A stretch of 64,000 nt of DNA from contig NC_082691.1 in NCBI RefSeq assembly GCF_949987515.2, positions 61,573,740 to 61,637,739 of the forward strand. The letters run 5' to 3'. Both the position numbers and the translations under genes were made by a program. The number at the start of each line of letters is the position of its first letter. Positions within the stretch are counted from its first letter, which is position 1. Under the pieces are notes generated by a model that was not told the origin of the DNA, did not search any database, and saw only the letters and a program-made list of their open reading frames with translations. Positions 1 through 11,500 of this stretch are shown one piece after another. The stretch comes from Delphinus delphis (lineage: Eukaryota > Chordata > Mammalia > Artiodactyla > Delphinidae).

Positions 1-1244
1 CTGCTTTTTCATTTTACTTAACTTTCTCTGTCTCAATGAATTTAGGTGAAACAGTTACCTACTGTGGTCTTGAAGGGGTGTTTGTTTTTATGTGGGAGTG
101 TCCCCATGTAGACTGTGTGCCCAGTGTTTTTGGTGTGAGGATGGGTTTTGATGTGGATACCAGTCATGTCTTCTTCAGGATGTGCGGGCCCCTATCAGCT
201 TGATGGGGGTGTGGCTAGAATTGAAAGAGCTAGAGCCTGCACAGGGTGTGATGCAGGACTTCCTCTCTGCTCAGTGGCCATCACACAGGGCAGGGGGCTG
301 CTCCTAAGTTGCTGGAGTGAATGCCCTGAGGGTTGGGCTCAAGCTGGCTCTGTTCCTTTTAAGTGTATGTTTTTCCTTCTCCCTGCACTGGGGCTTGTGC
401 ACTTACAGAGGTCCAATGGCACCACCTGTGTAGGCAGCTGCAGCTCTGCTCAGATGCAGCCCAAGGTCATGTCTTGTCCCCATTGTGGTCATCCCAGATC
501 TAGTGCAAGGTTGTGGTGTGGAGTGGGTGGGGCTGGAGCATTTGCTCAGCTAGCACTAGGGGTCATGGCATTATGGCTGTGGGAGTTGAAGCAGCTATGC
601 TGCCATCAGACGTCTGGGCTGCTTCTGTAGTGCTGTTTTAGTAAGTGCTAACAGTGGCTGCTACTGCCCTACCTGGACCACCCCCCAGGTTCCTGGGCCA
701 CCTCTGCATCTCTAGATCGAGTCTTCTCCCAGGACCTGGCTGCCCTAGATCTAGTGCCAAGCTGTGGTGTGGAATGAGTGGGGCTGGGGTGGTTGCTCAG
801 CTGGGACTGGTGAGTGTGGTGACACCACCATGCTAGGGCAGACCTCACTTTGCCCTCTCTGGTGGTAAGCAAGCACCCATGCACTCCTCACAACTGGAGT
901 CTAGGCTTCTCCAGCCTTTCTGTCTGTCCTAGCAGTTCTCCAAGCAGCCAATGGGGCTTGTCTCCTCTGTGTGGCTCAACCCGCTCACTCCCCAGGGCGA
1001 GTATCCACCTGTCTGGTCTTCCTTTTCCTCTTGGTCCCCTCCCATGGGCTCTGTCCTGACCTGATGCTTTTTTTTTCCCATCCTCTGTGATTACATGGGA
1101 ATCTTTCTTGCAGCCTTGGTTGTACAGGAGTTCTCCTGCCAGTTTCCAGTTAGTTTTCCACAAGACTTGTTCCACATGTAGATGTATTTTTGATGTGTTT
1201 GTGGGGGAGGTAAGCTCCACGTCCTCTTACCCTGCCATCTTGAT
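1..1244 (-). mobile_element. L1 retrotransposon 5'UTR, cut off by window start
   Basis: Read on the minus strand, the sequence begins near 1244 with 'catcaagatggcagggtaag' and continues with the 'aaatacatctacatgtggaac' motif that also follows the 5' ends of the elements at 48198 and 60388. It is GC-rich 5'UTR with no ORF1 reached before the window ends. It is the only recognisable L1 here in the same orientation as NOD1, and it sits in the intron before the missing last NOD1 exon. The family call rests on similarity to the other L1 5' ends in the window. Confidence 0.75.
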
Positions 1245-1868
1245 GACTTGTTTGATATTCACATATTAATCCTTTCCAGCTACCATCACTCTATGGACTG
1301 GGTCTCACTAAGGTAACCAATAGCCTCTATAAACCTGAACTTAAATGACAGTTTTTAGCCCTTGTCTTTCCTGACCCTCACAGGCATTTGGCTGTCCTGC
1401 CCTCTCCCTCCTCCTTGAAACACCACCTTCCCTTGGTTTGATATTATGCTCTCTGGTTTCTTTCCTACATCTGGCCACTCCATCGCTGTCTCCTTTTTTA
1501 TATCCTCCTCCATGTGACCTCCAAATAATGGATTTCCTCCAGGCTTGGGGCCTGGCCCTCTTCCCCAGAAGAACCTCATCTATCCCTGGCCTCATTCATA
1601 TGTCATTGAGCTGGGCCAGACCGCTCCACTGTGGGGCCGCTTACCTACTTGACACCTTCATCTGGACACCTCCCAGGTACCTCAAAGTGGGCACATCTCC
1701 CCAGGGTTCCCTAGCTCCATGAATGGTACAACTCTACATCCAGTTGTGCAAGTTAGTAACCTGGGGGTCAACCTTCGTCCTCATCTTCATATTCTATCTA
1801 TCTATCACAGAGTTCTATTCCCTAAATACCCCTAGAATGGGCTCCCTGGAACCTCTCCGTATGTTCAG
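1245..1868. other. Intronic sequence, nothing recognised
   Basis: Pyrimidine-rich intronic DNA of NOD1 between the sense L1 and the L2 fragment. I see no conserved coding frame, splice pair or familiar repeat core. An open frame at 1438-1722 has no recognisable protein content. Confidence 0.5.
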
Positions 1869-2560
1869 CACCACCATCCTGACCTAAGCACCCATCATCT
1901 CTTCTCTGGCTCACTGCAGTGTCCTACTGACCGTCCCTTTACATGGCCTCCTCCAATCCGCTTTCCTAGAGGAGCCAGAGTGGTCTTTTTACAATGCACA
2001 TCTGATCACATCCCTCTTTGCTTCAAACTGTTCAATCACTTTCCCTTGCTTTTAGGATAAAGACCAAAATACTTAACATGACCCACATGACCCACAGATA
2101 TTTTATGGTCTAGTCTCCGCCTGTCTCCTCTGCCTCCTGTTGCTCCCTCTTCCACACTGTCTGAACCACAGGCCCATCTGCTTCTTGCTGTTCTTCAAGG
2201 GCACCATGTTTTTTCATGCCTCAGAGCCTTTGCACGTACTGTTTCCCCACCTGGAACACTTTCAGCTGATGAATTCGTATTCATCCTTCATGGCTCAGTT
2301 TAAATGCCACTTCCTTAGGGAGACCTTCCCTGAAACCTCATCTGTATTAGGTTCCCTTCTTAGCTTTCCCCTTTCTAGCACTCATCATGATTGTAATTAA
2401 ATAGTTACTTGAATGATTTGTTTCTTAACTGTGTCTTCCTCACTAGAGGGTACACGCATGAGGGCAGGTCCATTTTGTTCACCACTGGACTCTTGGTACC
2501 AGCATCGTGCCTGGCACACAAGCACTTTGTTGTTCAACAAATGAAGATGCGGTGCTTTCC
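1869..2560 (+). repeat. L2 LINE 3' portion
   Basis: The order of motifs matches the L2 3' region: 'cacatctgatcacatccctc', 'aggataaagaccaaaatac', 'cagagcctttgcacgtactg', 'tgcctggcacacaagcac' and a final 'ttgttcaacaaatgaa'. It is heavily diverged, as expected for an ancient mammalian LINE. Confidence 0.8.
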
Positions 2561-4539
2561 CTGGGGACTCAGCAGTGACCATGACACAGGCCCTACCCTC
2601 AGGCTGTCTCGTCTAGACTGTAGCTCCTTCACAGGAAGCTATTACAATGGAGTGCAGTAAATGCTATAATTTACAATACCAGGTCACTGAACACTGCTAA
2701 CTTCTGTCTTTGAAGACTGAGGGACTTCAGACCTCAGGTTCTTTTTGGACAGGGACAAGGCAGAAATAAATGTCAGTACAGATAATGAGTCCAAAGCGAT
2801 GGTCCAAGGTCATCTGTGCCAGTGTGGCCCCAGGCAGAGCTGCTCCCTCATCTCCACTCCCCTGCTGGCTCAACCCCTGGACAGGGCCAACACAGCCAGC
2901 ACTCTCACCGAGCCCAGTCCCAGGGAGTCAGACACCTGGGCTGAGCCAGGGGCTGAAGTAAAGATGCTCCTGGGCCAGCACCCGAGCCCTCCTCCTTGTC
3001 CTCTTTCCGAGTCCTCCCTGACACCAGTGCCGCTTTCAGGCTCTGCAGAGCATGCCTTGAAGATCGACACCTGGTCCTACACAAATAATTCCTTGTGTAG
3101 GAACAGCGGTTGTCTGTTGGTAGGTGACAAAGGCCCATTTCAAGCTTGACGGACTTAAAGCAGCTGCATATCCTTACAACCATCCTAACCAGCCCCTGAG
3201 AAGGGTGGAAGCCAGCTGTAGTCCACAGACTGTCCTGCAGCCTGGCCTCCCCTCCTCTCTGCTCCCCTCCTCTGCCTGCTGTCCTCAAACAATAGAGTCA
3301 GCAGGAAACGGGGTGGTTCTAGGAAAGGATCACAGGCTGAGGGTGGTTGGAGATTAACGCGAACTAAAATCCCACTGGCTCTCCAGTGCCTTTGAGGGCT
3401 GAGCAGCGGGCTTCGGCCTTGAAGGCACACATGCCACAGCCTCTCCATCGGTCTGCCTTGGAGCTGGGCTTTCTACTCTAGGACAGTGTTTTCAAATGTT
3501 TTTCTGACTGTGACCTCAAATAAGAACATTTTACATTGTGAACCAGCATCTGTGTATACGTACACACCCACATCTGAAATGAGATTATGAAAGAATATTT
3601 CATACTAGGCACAGAGCATTCTGGCTCTGTTTCATTTTTTAAATAATGCTGGTTGCAACCCACCAAACCAATTTTATGGTCCACTAACAAATTCTAAAGC
3701 GAAATTTAAAAAGGTCAGGGAGGTAGCTGTACCTTGCTCCATTGTTTTTGGCTGTGAAATTCTTCTCCCCAGTCATGAAGAAAGAACTGTAGTTAACGAG
3801 CAACTACCCCCTGAGCTGAGGGTTTGGCTCACCGTGAGGCTGCTCCGTGTCTCTCAGGGCCCACAGTGGTAGCATGAACTCCTGTGGTCTCTGTCCTCAC
3901 GGGGCCCTGGATTTGTGTCATGGTTCCCATGCAGGTCTGAGCCTCACACACTGCTGGGCTGTCTCAGGCCAGGCCTCGGGTAGATAGCAAATTCCAGAGC
4001 ACTTGGGGGTCTGGATTCAGAGACACGGAGCCCTCTGTTCTCAGCTCGGTTACATCAGTACTCTGAGGCAGTCAGGGACCTTTCTGTCCAGTTAACTGCT
4101 GTTTCCCTAGCACTTAACCCAGTGGTGTAACCATTGTCACTAATGGGACACACACACTCCCCCACCCCCGAATATGCTACAGGCCCAGTCCTACCTCGGG
4201 GCTGTGTGTCCCGTAGGAGGCACAAGAAAGGAAATGGGGCTCAGCATTGCAGCAAAGCAGAGCACATGCCTGCCTTCTGCTAGCATAACAGAAACAGGAA
4301 GTCGAAAAAGAGTACAATCAGCTCAAATACAGCCTGGAAGCCCAGAGAAGGAAAAGAACATGCTTTAAACTCTGGGCCAGCATGGTCATCTCTCAGGCTC
4401 ATGAGTCCCAGAGTGATTAACTTTCAGTGGGAATCCCTTTCCCAGTCTGTCTGCCCCCGTGCAACCCAGGACAGTAGGCAGGACAGGGGGGCTGGGGAGG
4501 AGAGCCCTGACTATAGAGTCGTAGTCTGAGCTGAATTTC
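2561..4539. other. Intronic sequence; possible DNA-transposon fossil at about 3480-3720
   Basis: No coding exon was found here. I looked specifically for the last NOD1 exon (about 23 codons ending in an Ile-Ile-Cys-Phe-like C-terminus) and did not see it. The stretch 3480-3720 opens with 'gtgttttcaaatgtttttctgactgtgacc' style sequence and closes with 'ggttgcaacccaccaaacc', reminiscent of a non-autonomous DNA transposon, but I cannot name the family with confidence. The remainder is unrecognised. Confidence 0.4.
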
Positions 4540-4710
4540 AGCTTCTCTTAGGTGTGACCTTGGTCTGGGCCTCAGTTTCTACATCTGTGAAATGGAGACA
4601 ATACTACCTACATTACAGATTGTTGGAAAGATGGGAGATAAATGGACAGTGCCCTGCATTGTACATGGCACACAGTAAATGGTGCTGAGTAAATAATCGT
4701 TGTTGTTATC
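4540..4710 (+). repeat. MIR SINE fragment
   Basis: Contains the MIR core in order: 'gtgaccttggtctgggcctc', 'cagtttctacatctgtgaaatgg' and 'gcacacagtaaatggtgctgag'. It lies about 25 bases downstream, in the NOD1 sense, of coding exon 10. Confidence 0.8.
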
Positions 4711-4735
4711 ATTACAAGTGGTAGATTGGTCTTAC

Positions 4736-4819
4736 CAAATCTCCATTATGCCAGTGTTCTTCTGTAATGCATCTGCCAACTGGGCAATCCCCTTGGCTGT
4801 AATCTGGTTCTGGATAAGC
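4736..4819 (-). CDS. NOD1: NOD1 coding exon 10 (LRR, residues 903-930)
   Basis: 84-nt exon with acceptor 'ttctttcag' and donor 'gtaaga'. It encodes one ribonuclease-inhibitor-type LRR starting [10 protein letters not shown] and ending near GIMEI. Both ends are phase 2. The last codon (930) begins TG and needs one base from the exon beyond the window; human NOD1 has Cys there. The next intron already exceeds 4.7 kb. Confidence 0.95.
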
Positions 4820-5467
4820 CTGAAAGAAGAATATATCTTTTGTATCAAGTAATACTGGATTAAATCTGCCCACTTCATTAGGGGGTTGGAAGGATACAAT
4901 GGGATAAGAGACAGGGTCAGGGGAAGAACTGAGTCCCCTTAACTTTCGATCTTGCTGAGATTGTGTCGATCAGATCCATGAAAATAAAGAACATGCTTTA
5001 AAATGTTTAATTTTTCTGATGGGCAGAAGACCTAAATAGACATTTCTCCAAAGACGACATACAGATGGCCAAGAGGCACATGAAAAGATGCTCATCATCA
5101 CTAATAATTAGAGAAATGCAAATTAAAACAACAATGAGGTATCACCTCACACCAGTCAGAATGGCCATCATCAAAATGTCTACATACAATAAATGCTGGA
5201 GAGGGTGTGGAGAAAAGGAAACCCTCCTACACTGTCGGTGGGAATGTAAATTGGTACAGCCACTATGGAGAACAGTATGGATATTCCTTAAAAAACTAAA
5301 AATAGAGCTACCATATGATTCAGCAATCCCACTCCTGGGCATATATCCAGAGAAAACCATAATTCAAAAGGATACGTGCACCCCAGTATTCACAGCAGCA
5401 CTATTTACAATAGCCAGGACATGGAAGCAACCTAAATGTCCATCGACAGATGAATGGATAAAGAAGA

Positions 5468-5506
<39 letters not shown>

Positions 5507-8500
5507 ATGGATTATTAGCCATAAAAAAGAATGAAATCATGCCATTTGCAGCAACATGGATGGACCCAGACATTATCATACTAAGCAAATTAAGTCATTA
5601 AGAGATAGACAAATACCATATGATATCACTTATATGTGAAATCTGAAATACGACACAAATGAACATATCTATGAAACAAAAACAGACTCACAAATAGAAC
5701 AGACTTGTGGTTGCCAAGGGGGAGGGAAGGTTTGGGATTAGCAGATGCAAATTATTACATATAGGATAAACAACAAGGTCCTACTGTATAGCACAGGGGA
5801 CTGTATTCAAACTCCTGTGATAAACCATAATGGAAAAGAATATATATATGTATAACTGAGTTACTTTCCTGTACAGCAGAAATTAAATACAACACTGTAA
5901 ATTAACTACACTTAAGTAAAATTTTTTTAAATGTTTAACTTTTCTGTGTATTTTTATAGTGAGCATAATATATCTGTATATTCATATGTAGGTAATTTAA
6001 TATATGAACATATATGTATGCATGTGTGCTTGACATTTTTCACTGCAGGGGTGCCCAGTCAAAAATGTTTGGAGACTACCAGTCTGAACAACAAATTCTT
6101 GGAGACTACCAGTCTGAACAACAAATTCTAAGGAACACATCTGGGGAACAGGCAGTCTGATGTCTCCTTCCAGATGGCTGGAGAAAGGCAAGGCAGTTTT
6201 TAAAGTTAAGTATTTTTTAAAGAGCTGGCCATTCTCTTCTTTGGGGGAAACAAAGGCTTCCAAGATGGAGGGAGGAAGAACAGTTCTGCTGCTACTCATG
6301 GGTCCCAGTGGAAAAGCATCAATAATGGGGCCTCTAAGAGTATACCCCATTATGTTGGGTGGCATTGATTCTAATGAAACAAAGATTTCAGATATAGCTG
6401 GGAAGCCTGGGCAATTCCCAAATTGCTCCCCTGGGAAGCCATGCGTCTAACCCATCCAGGAAAGAGCAGCACAAGTCAGTGATACCTCTGTGCTTCATCA
6501 CAGGTTCACTCCTCATCCCCCAGCTATTTGTAGCATAAGGCTACTATTGAACTTGACCTTTAGAAATTCTGGGCACTGATCCAAGAAGGTAGCTGTGTAC
6601 CAGGAAGATAATGACCTATATTACTGTGACTAATGAGATTATAGAAATTAAGCCAGTTCCTTAAGGAGGCAGTATAGCATCCTGGTTAAAAGCTCTCCTC
6701 ATATACATAACACCCACTCCCCACTTCTCAGCTGCAGATCCTTGAAGAAATAAACTTAAGCTTTCTATTCCTCAGCTGCCTGATCTATAAAATGGGAATA
6801 ACTATAAGAGAACCCTGCTACCCTGGGTGTGTGAGATTTCAATAGGAGGATGTGTATGAAGTAGTTCTCATCATTTCTACCATGGCGCCCAGGGGAAGGG
6901 AGCTCTTGTCACCATTCCTGCCCAAGCACACAGGACTCGGTGGCTGTGCTGCAGCCAGGACCCAGTGATCCCCGCCACATCTCTCAAAGACTGGGGCTCC
7001 TGGGCCAAGTGGCAGAGGTGAGACCTTCTGGTAAGCACAGCCACAGTGTGACTTGGACATTTTTGCAAAAGGAGCAAAAATAGAACCTGGAAGTGGGCAC
7101 TGAGTTCTGCATTCAGTTAAATTCTGCTGTTTCCTAATCACCCCTTCTGGAAAGCTGCAAACACTGCCACCACCTACACCTTGCTGGGGGGAGGGTGAGC
7201 TGCCTGAACCCTAGACCTGGCAAGAGGCTGGGTAGGAGGAGAAGTAAAAAGCCTGGCAGTGCTCAGGTACATATGCCCACTGGCTACCTTCACTGCAGAC
7301 AGTGTAGTCTGTACTGGCACCAAGAGCTAAGAGTCACTCTCTAGCCCTGTTCTAGCTCTGTTCTCGTGAAGGGGCTGGCCTGACACCTAGGGAAGGGCAT
7401 AAAAGAACGTCTACAGGTCAGAAAGAAAAGGAATAAAACAAACACAGATGTAAAAGTAGCACACTCTGGGTTTTTTGGGGGGTTTTTTGTTTTTACAGAA
7501 GTTGACTTGGTGATCTAAAATTCACATGGAAATGCTAGAGACCCAGAATAGTCAAAACAATATTGAGAAAGAAGAACAAAGTTGGAAGACCCACATTTCC
7601 TGGTTTCAAAGCTTACTACAAAGTTACAATAATCAGGACAGTGTGGTCCTGGCATGATGATAAACATATGGCTCAATGAACTAGAATAGAAGGTCCAGAA
7701 ATAAACTCACAGATTTATGGTCAACTGAGTTTTGACAAAAGCGTCAGGGCCATTCAAAATGGAAAGAGACTTTTCAACATGTGGTGCTGGGACAACTGGA
7801 TATCTACATGCAATAATATGAAGCTGGACCCCTAACACCTCATACCATACACAGAAATGAACTCCAAATGGATCAAAGACCTAAATGTAAGAGCAAAACT
7901 ATAACACTTAAAGGAAATCTTTGGGATCTTGGATTAGCCAGTGATTTCTTACTAAGATACCTAAAGCACAGGCAACTAAACAAAAAATAGATAAATTGGA
8001 CTTTATCAAAATTAAATACTTTGGTGCTTCAAAGGTCACTCTCAAGAAAGTGAAAAACCTCACAGAAAGAGAAGAAATATTTGCAAATCACGTATCTAGT
8101 AAATGTCTAGCACCCAGAATATATAAAGAACTCTAACAACTCAGCAATTAAAAGGCATATAACCCAATTTACAAATGGACAAAGGATGTGGAGACAGTTC
8201 TCTAAAGAAGGTACACAAATGGCCAATATGCACATGAAAAGACACCCAACACTGTTAGCAGTCAGGGAAATGCAAATCAAAACCATGATGAGGGCTTCCC
8301 TGGTGGCGCAGTGGCTGAGAGTCCGCCTGCCGATGCAGGGGACACGGGTTCATGCCCTGGTCCGGGAAGATCCCACATGCTGCAGAGCGGCTGGGCCCAT
8401 AAGCCATGGCCGCTGAGCCTGCGCATCCGGAGCCTGTGCTCCGCAACGGGAGAGGCCACAACAGTGAGAGGCCCGCGTACCGGGAAAAAAAAAAAAAACC

Positions 8501-11500
8501 CATGATGAGATACCACTTTACACCCACTAGGATGGCATTACCCAAAAAAGACAGACAATAGCAAGTGTTTGTGAGGACATGGAGAAATGGGGACCTTCAT
8601 ACATGACTGGTGGAAATGTAAATAGCACAACCACTTTGAAAAACAGTTTGGCATTTAACAGAGTGACCATATGACCCAGCAATTCTATCCCAAGAGAAAT
8701 GAAAACATTTCACATACAAACATGTGCGCGAATGTTCACAGTAGCATTATTCATAATAGTCATAAAGTAGAAACAACCCAAATGTCCACCAACTGAAGAA
8801 TGGACAAACAAAACATGGACTGTCCATACAATGGAATATCATTCAGCCATAAAAAGCAATGGAGTACTGATATATGCTACAATGTAGGTGAACCTTGAAA
8901 ACTTTTGCTAGTGAAAGAACATAGAAACAAAAGGTCATATATTGTATGACTGCATTTCTATGAAATGCCCAGAAGAGGCAAATCCATAGAGACTGGAAGT
9001 AGATTAGCAGGTGCCAGGGACTAAGGGAGGAGAAGGATGGGGAGTGATGACTTAACGCGTACAGGTTTCTGGCGGGTAGGGGAGGTGGGTAGTTTTGTAA
9101 AATGTTCTAGAATTAGATAGTGGTGATGGTTGCACCACCTTATAAATATGCTAAAAACCACTGAACTGTACACTTAAAAAGTGTGACTTTATGATATGTG
9201 AATCTCAAAAAATATTTCAAAAGATATATCTCAAAGAATATTTTTTTAAAAAGCACAGTGTTTAAATCTGAATTACCATAAATGTTTCAACGTCTGGTTG
9301 ACTTTCAACATCTCTGCCAAGCTCTCTGCCACTTCATCATCAAGTTCATTTTTGGTGAGCCTGGAAAAGAAAGGAAGTGTCAACTCAGGACAGCGCTATC
9401 TGGCACCCACTCTCCACTGAGTTCACAGAAGCGGGATCCCAGCCCCGGCGTCTGCATCTTATGCAGCTCATCGCTTGCTGAGAACCCAGCAAACAGCCAG
9501 GCTCCAAGCCAGCCTCTGAGCCCCACAGACAATAAACGGAGGTTCATTTCTAGTGCAACCCTTCACCCAAGCTCCTACTTCTTAGCCGTGCTGCTGCCGG
9601 GGGAGCCCATACTCCCTCCCCATCCTTGCTGAGCCCTCAGATCTCTCAGAAGACGGGCCCACAGAAAGCGAGGGGCCAGTGCCTGCTTCTCGGGTCTCCA
9701 GCCGTTAAGATCCCTTGAACACCACGGACAGTGTGTTACTAAACTCAGTCAGATGAAGACCTAGAAAAGCCTGCCGACTGCGCGTTAAAATGTGTTCATC
9801 ACTTTGCTCCGAGGCCACTTATGAAGGACCCGAGTTCTGTGACTGAAAGTTCAGGAAGTCTCTCAGTTGTTCGTAAAAGCAGGAAGTGGTCTGGATAAAG
9901 TACAGAGGGCTAGAAGTTCCTGGTTGTAAAGAGAATTAAACCCTGTTGTGCCAGTGGATGAAAGAATAAATAAGGAAGGAGAAATGAATATAAAGAACAT
10001 TTAAAAAATCATTCCTTGAAGAGCAATTTGGTAGTGTCTATCCACACTTTAAATGTGTTTCACTTTGGGCCAACAATTCAACGTCTAGAAATCCACCCTA
10101 TGGTGTGCAAAGACATTACACACAGGTTCTATACATGCAGTATTGGTTGCAGTCTTTTCGGTCGTAACATAAGATGTGAACAAATTTCAGTATCAGTAGA
10201 GGCAGCCAGCAAAATACATTGTGAGTGTACATTCAAGGGACACTGTGCAACCTTTAGAGAGAATGAGGTAGGATAAAGAAAGAGGCAGAAGAGCATGGGG
10301 CTCAAGATGCTCTGAGCCAGACATGCCGGCTGGCAATGGCTTACTAGCAGGGCGACCACAGCACGTGGTTGAACTTCTCTGGGCCTGAGTTTTCTCACCA
10401 GCAAATGTGAACAGTAATGGTACAGCCCTCATAACACAGTTGTGAGAATGAGTTAATACATGGAAAAGGCTGAGAACAATGTGTGATGTACAGTGAGTAC
10501 TCAAGAGATTTTGGGGATTGACATTATTATTATCCCTCTAGACCTGTGGTTCTCAACTGGGGTGACTTCTCCAGGGGACACTTGCCAATGTCTGGAGACA
10601 ATTTTGACTGTCACAATTAGGGGTTACTACTGGTATCTAATGGGTAGAGGCCAGGGATTCTGCTAAATATCTTACAATACACAGGACAGCCTCTCAACAA
10701 AAAAGAATTATTTGGACCCAAATGTCAACAGTGTTGAGATTGAGAAACCCTGACATAAAAGGACATGTCAGATATGTACAATATATGGTTGAGATATTTT
10801 TTCTTTAGTCACTTGCTAAATGCTATTCAGTTTCATAAGAAAAGCGATATTTATTTGAATATACATTCAAATGCTAGAAATAAAAGATTATATTTAGAAA
10901 GCATGAGGGAGGAGGTTCTTTCACTTCCTACTTTCCCGACTTCAGTGTATTATATTTTTTTCAAAAAAGCATGTATTACTTTTCAAAATCTTTTAAAAGA
11001 AAAGATTTTTTTGAGGGAAAAAGGAAAATGCACTTACTGGCCAGCAGGTCTAGTATCTGAATTCTCATAATGACGACATTTTCATTAACTAATGTAGCCA
11101 ATATCTCATGAGGAGGATACAGAGACATGTAACATAACTTCCTTTCCCAGAAGCAATTTATGATACAGGCAAGTAAATAAATAAAAATACGGTAAATGAC
11201 CAAAAAAAGGAACAACCAAAAGAAAGAAAAAAAGCATCACTTTCAGAAGGTAACACACAGTTAACTAGTGGCCCTGGAGTGCAGAGAGGGAGCGAGGGCT
11301 GTGGGCTTCCCGTGACAGGTGAGCTGGAGCATGAAGGCCAAGTCCTGATGTGACTACCTGGGGACAGAGGAGGCTGCACGGGGGGTAGGCAGTTTAAGAG
11401 GAAGAAGGGAGAAAGTTCTGAGACAAGTGCATGAAAGTTGGACTCCTCAAGGCATATCTGAGGGTGTTCTGAGGATATCCTGACAGAATAGCTAGCCTTC

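Noticed and set aside
1..4735. Last coding exon of NOD1
   Set aside because: No minus-strand sequence with an acceptor, phase 2 start and an LNGNLI-like reading was found, so I place it outside the window.
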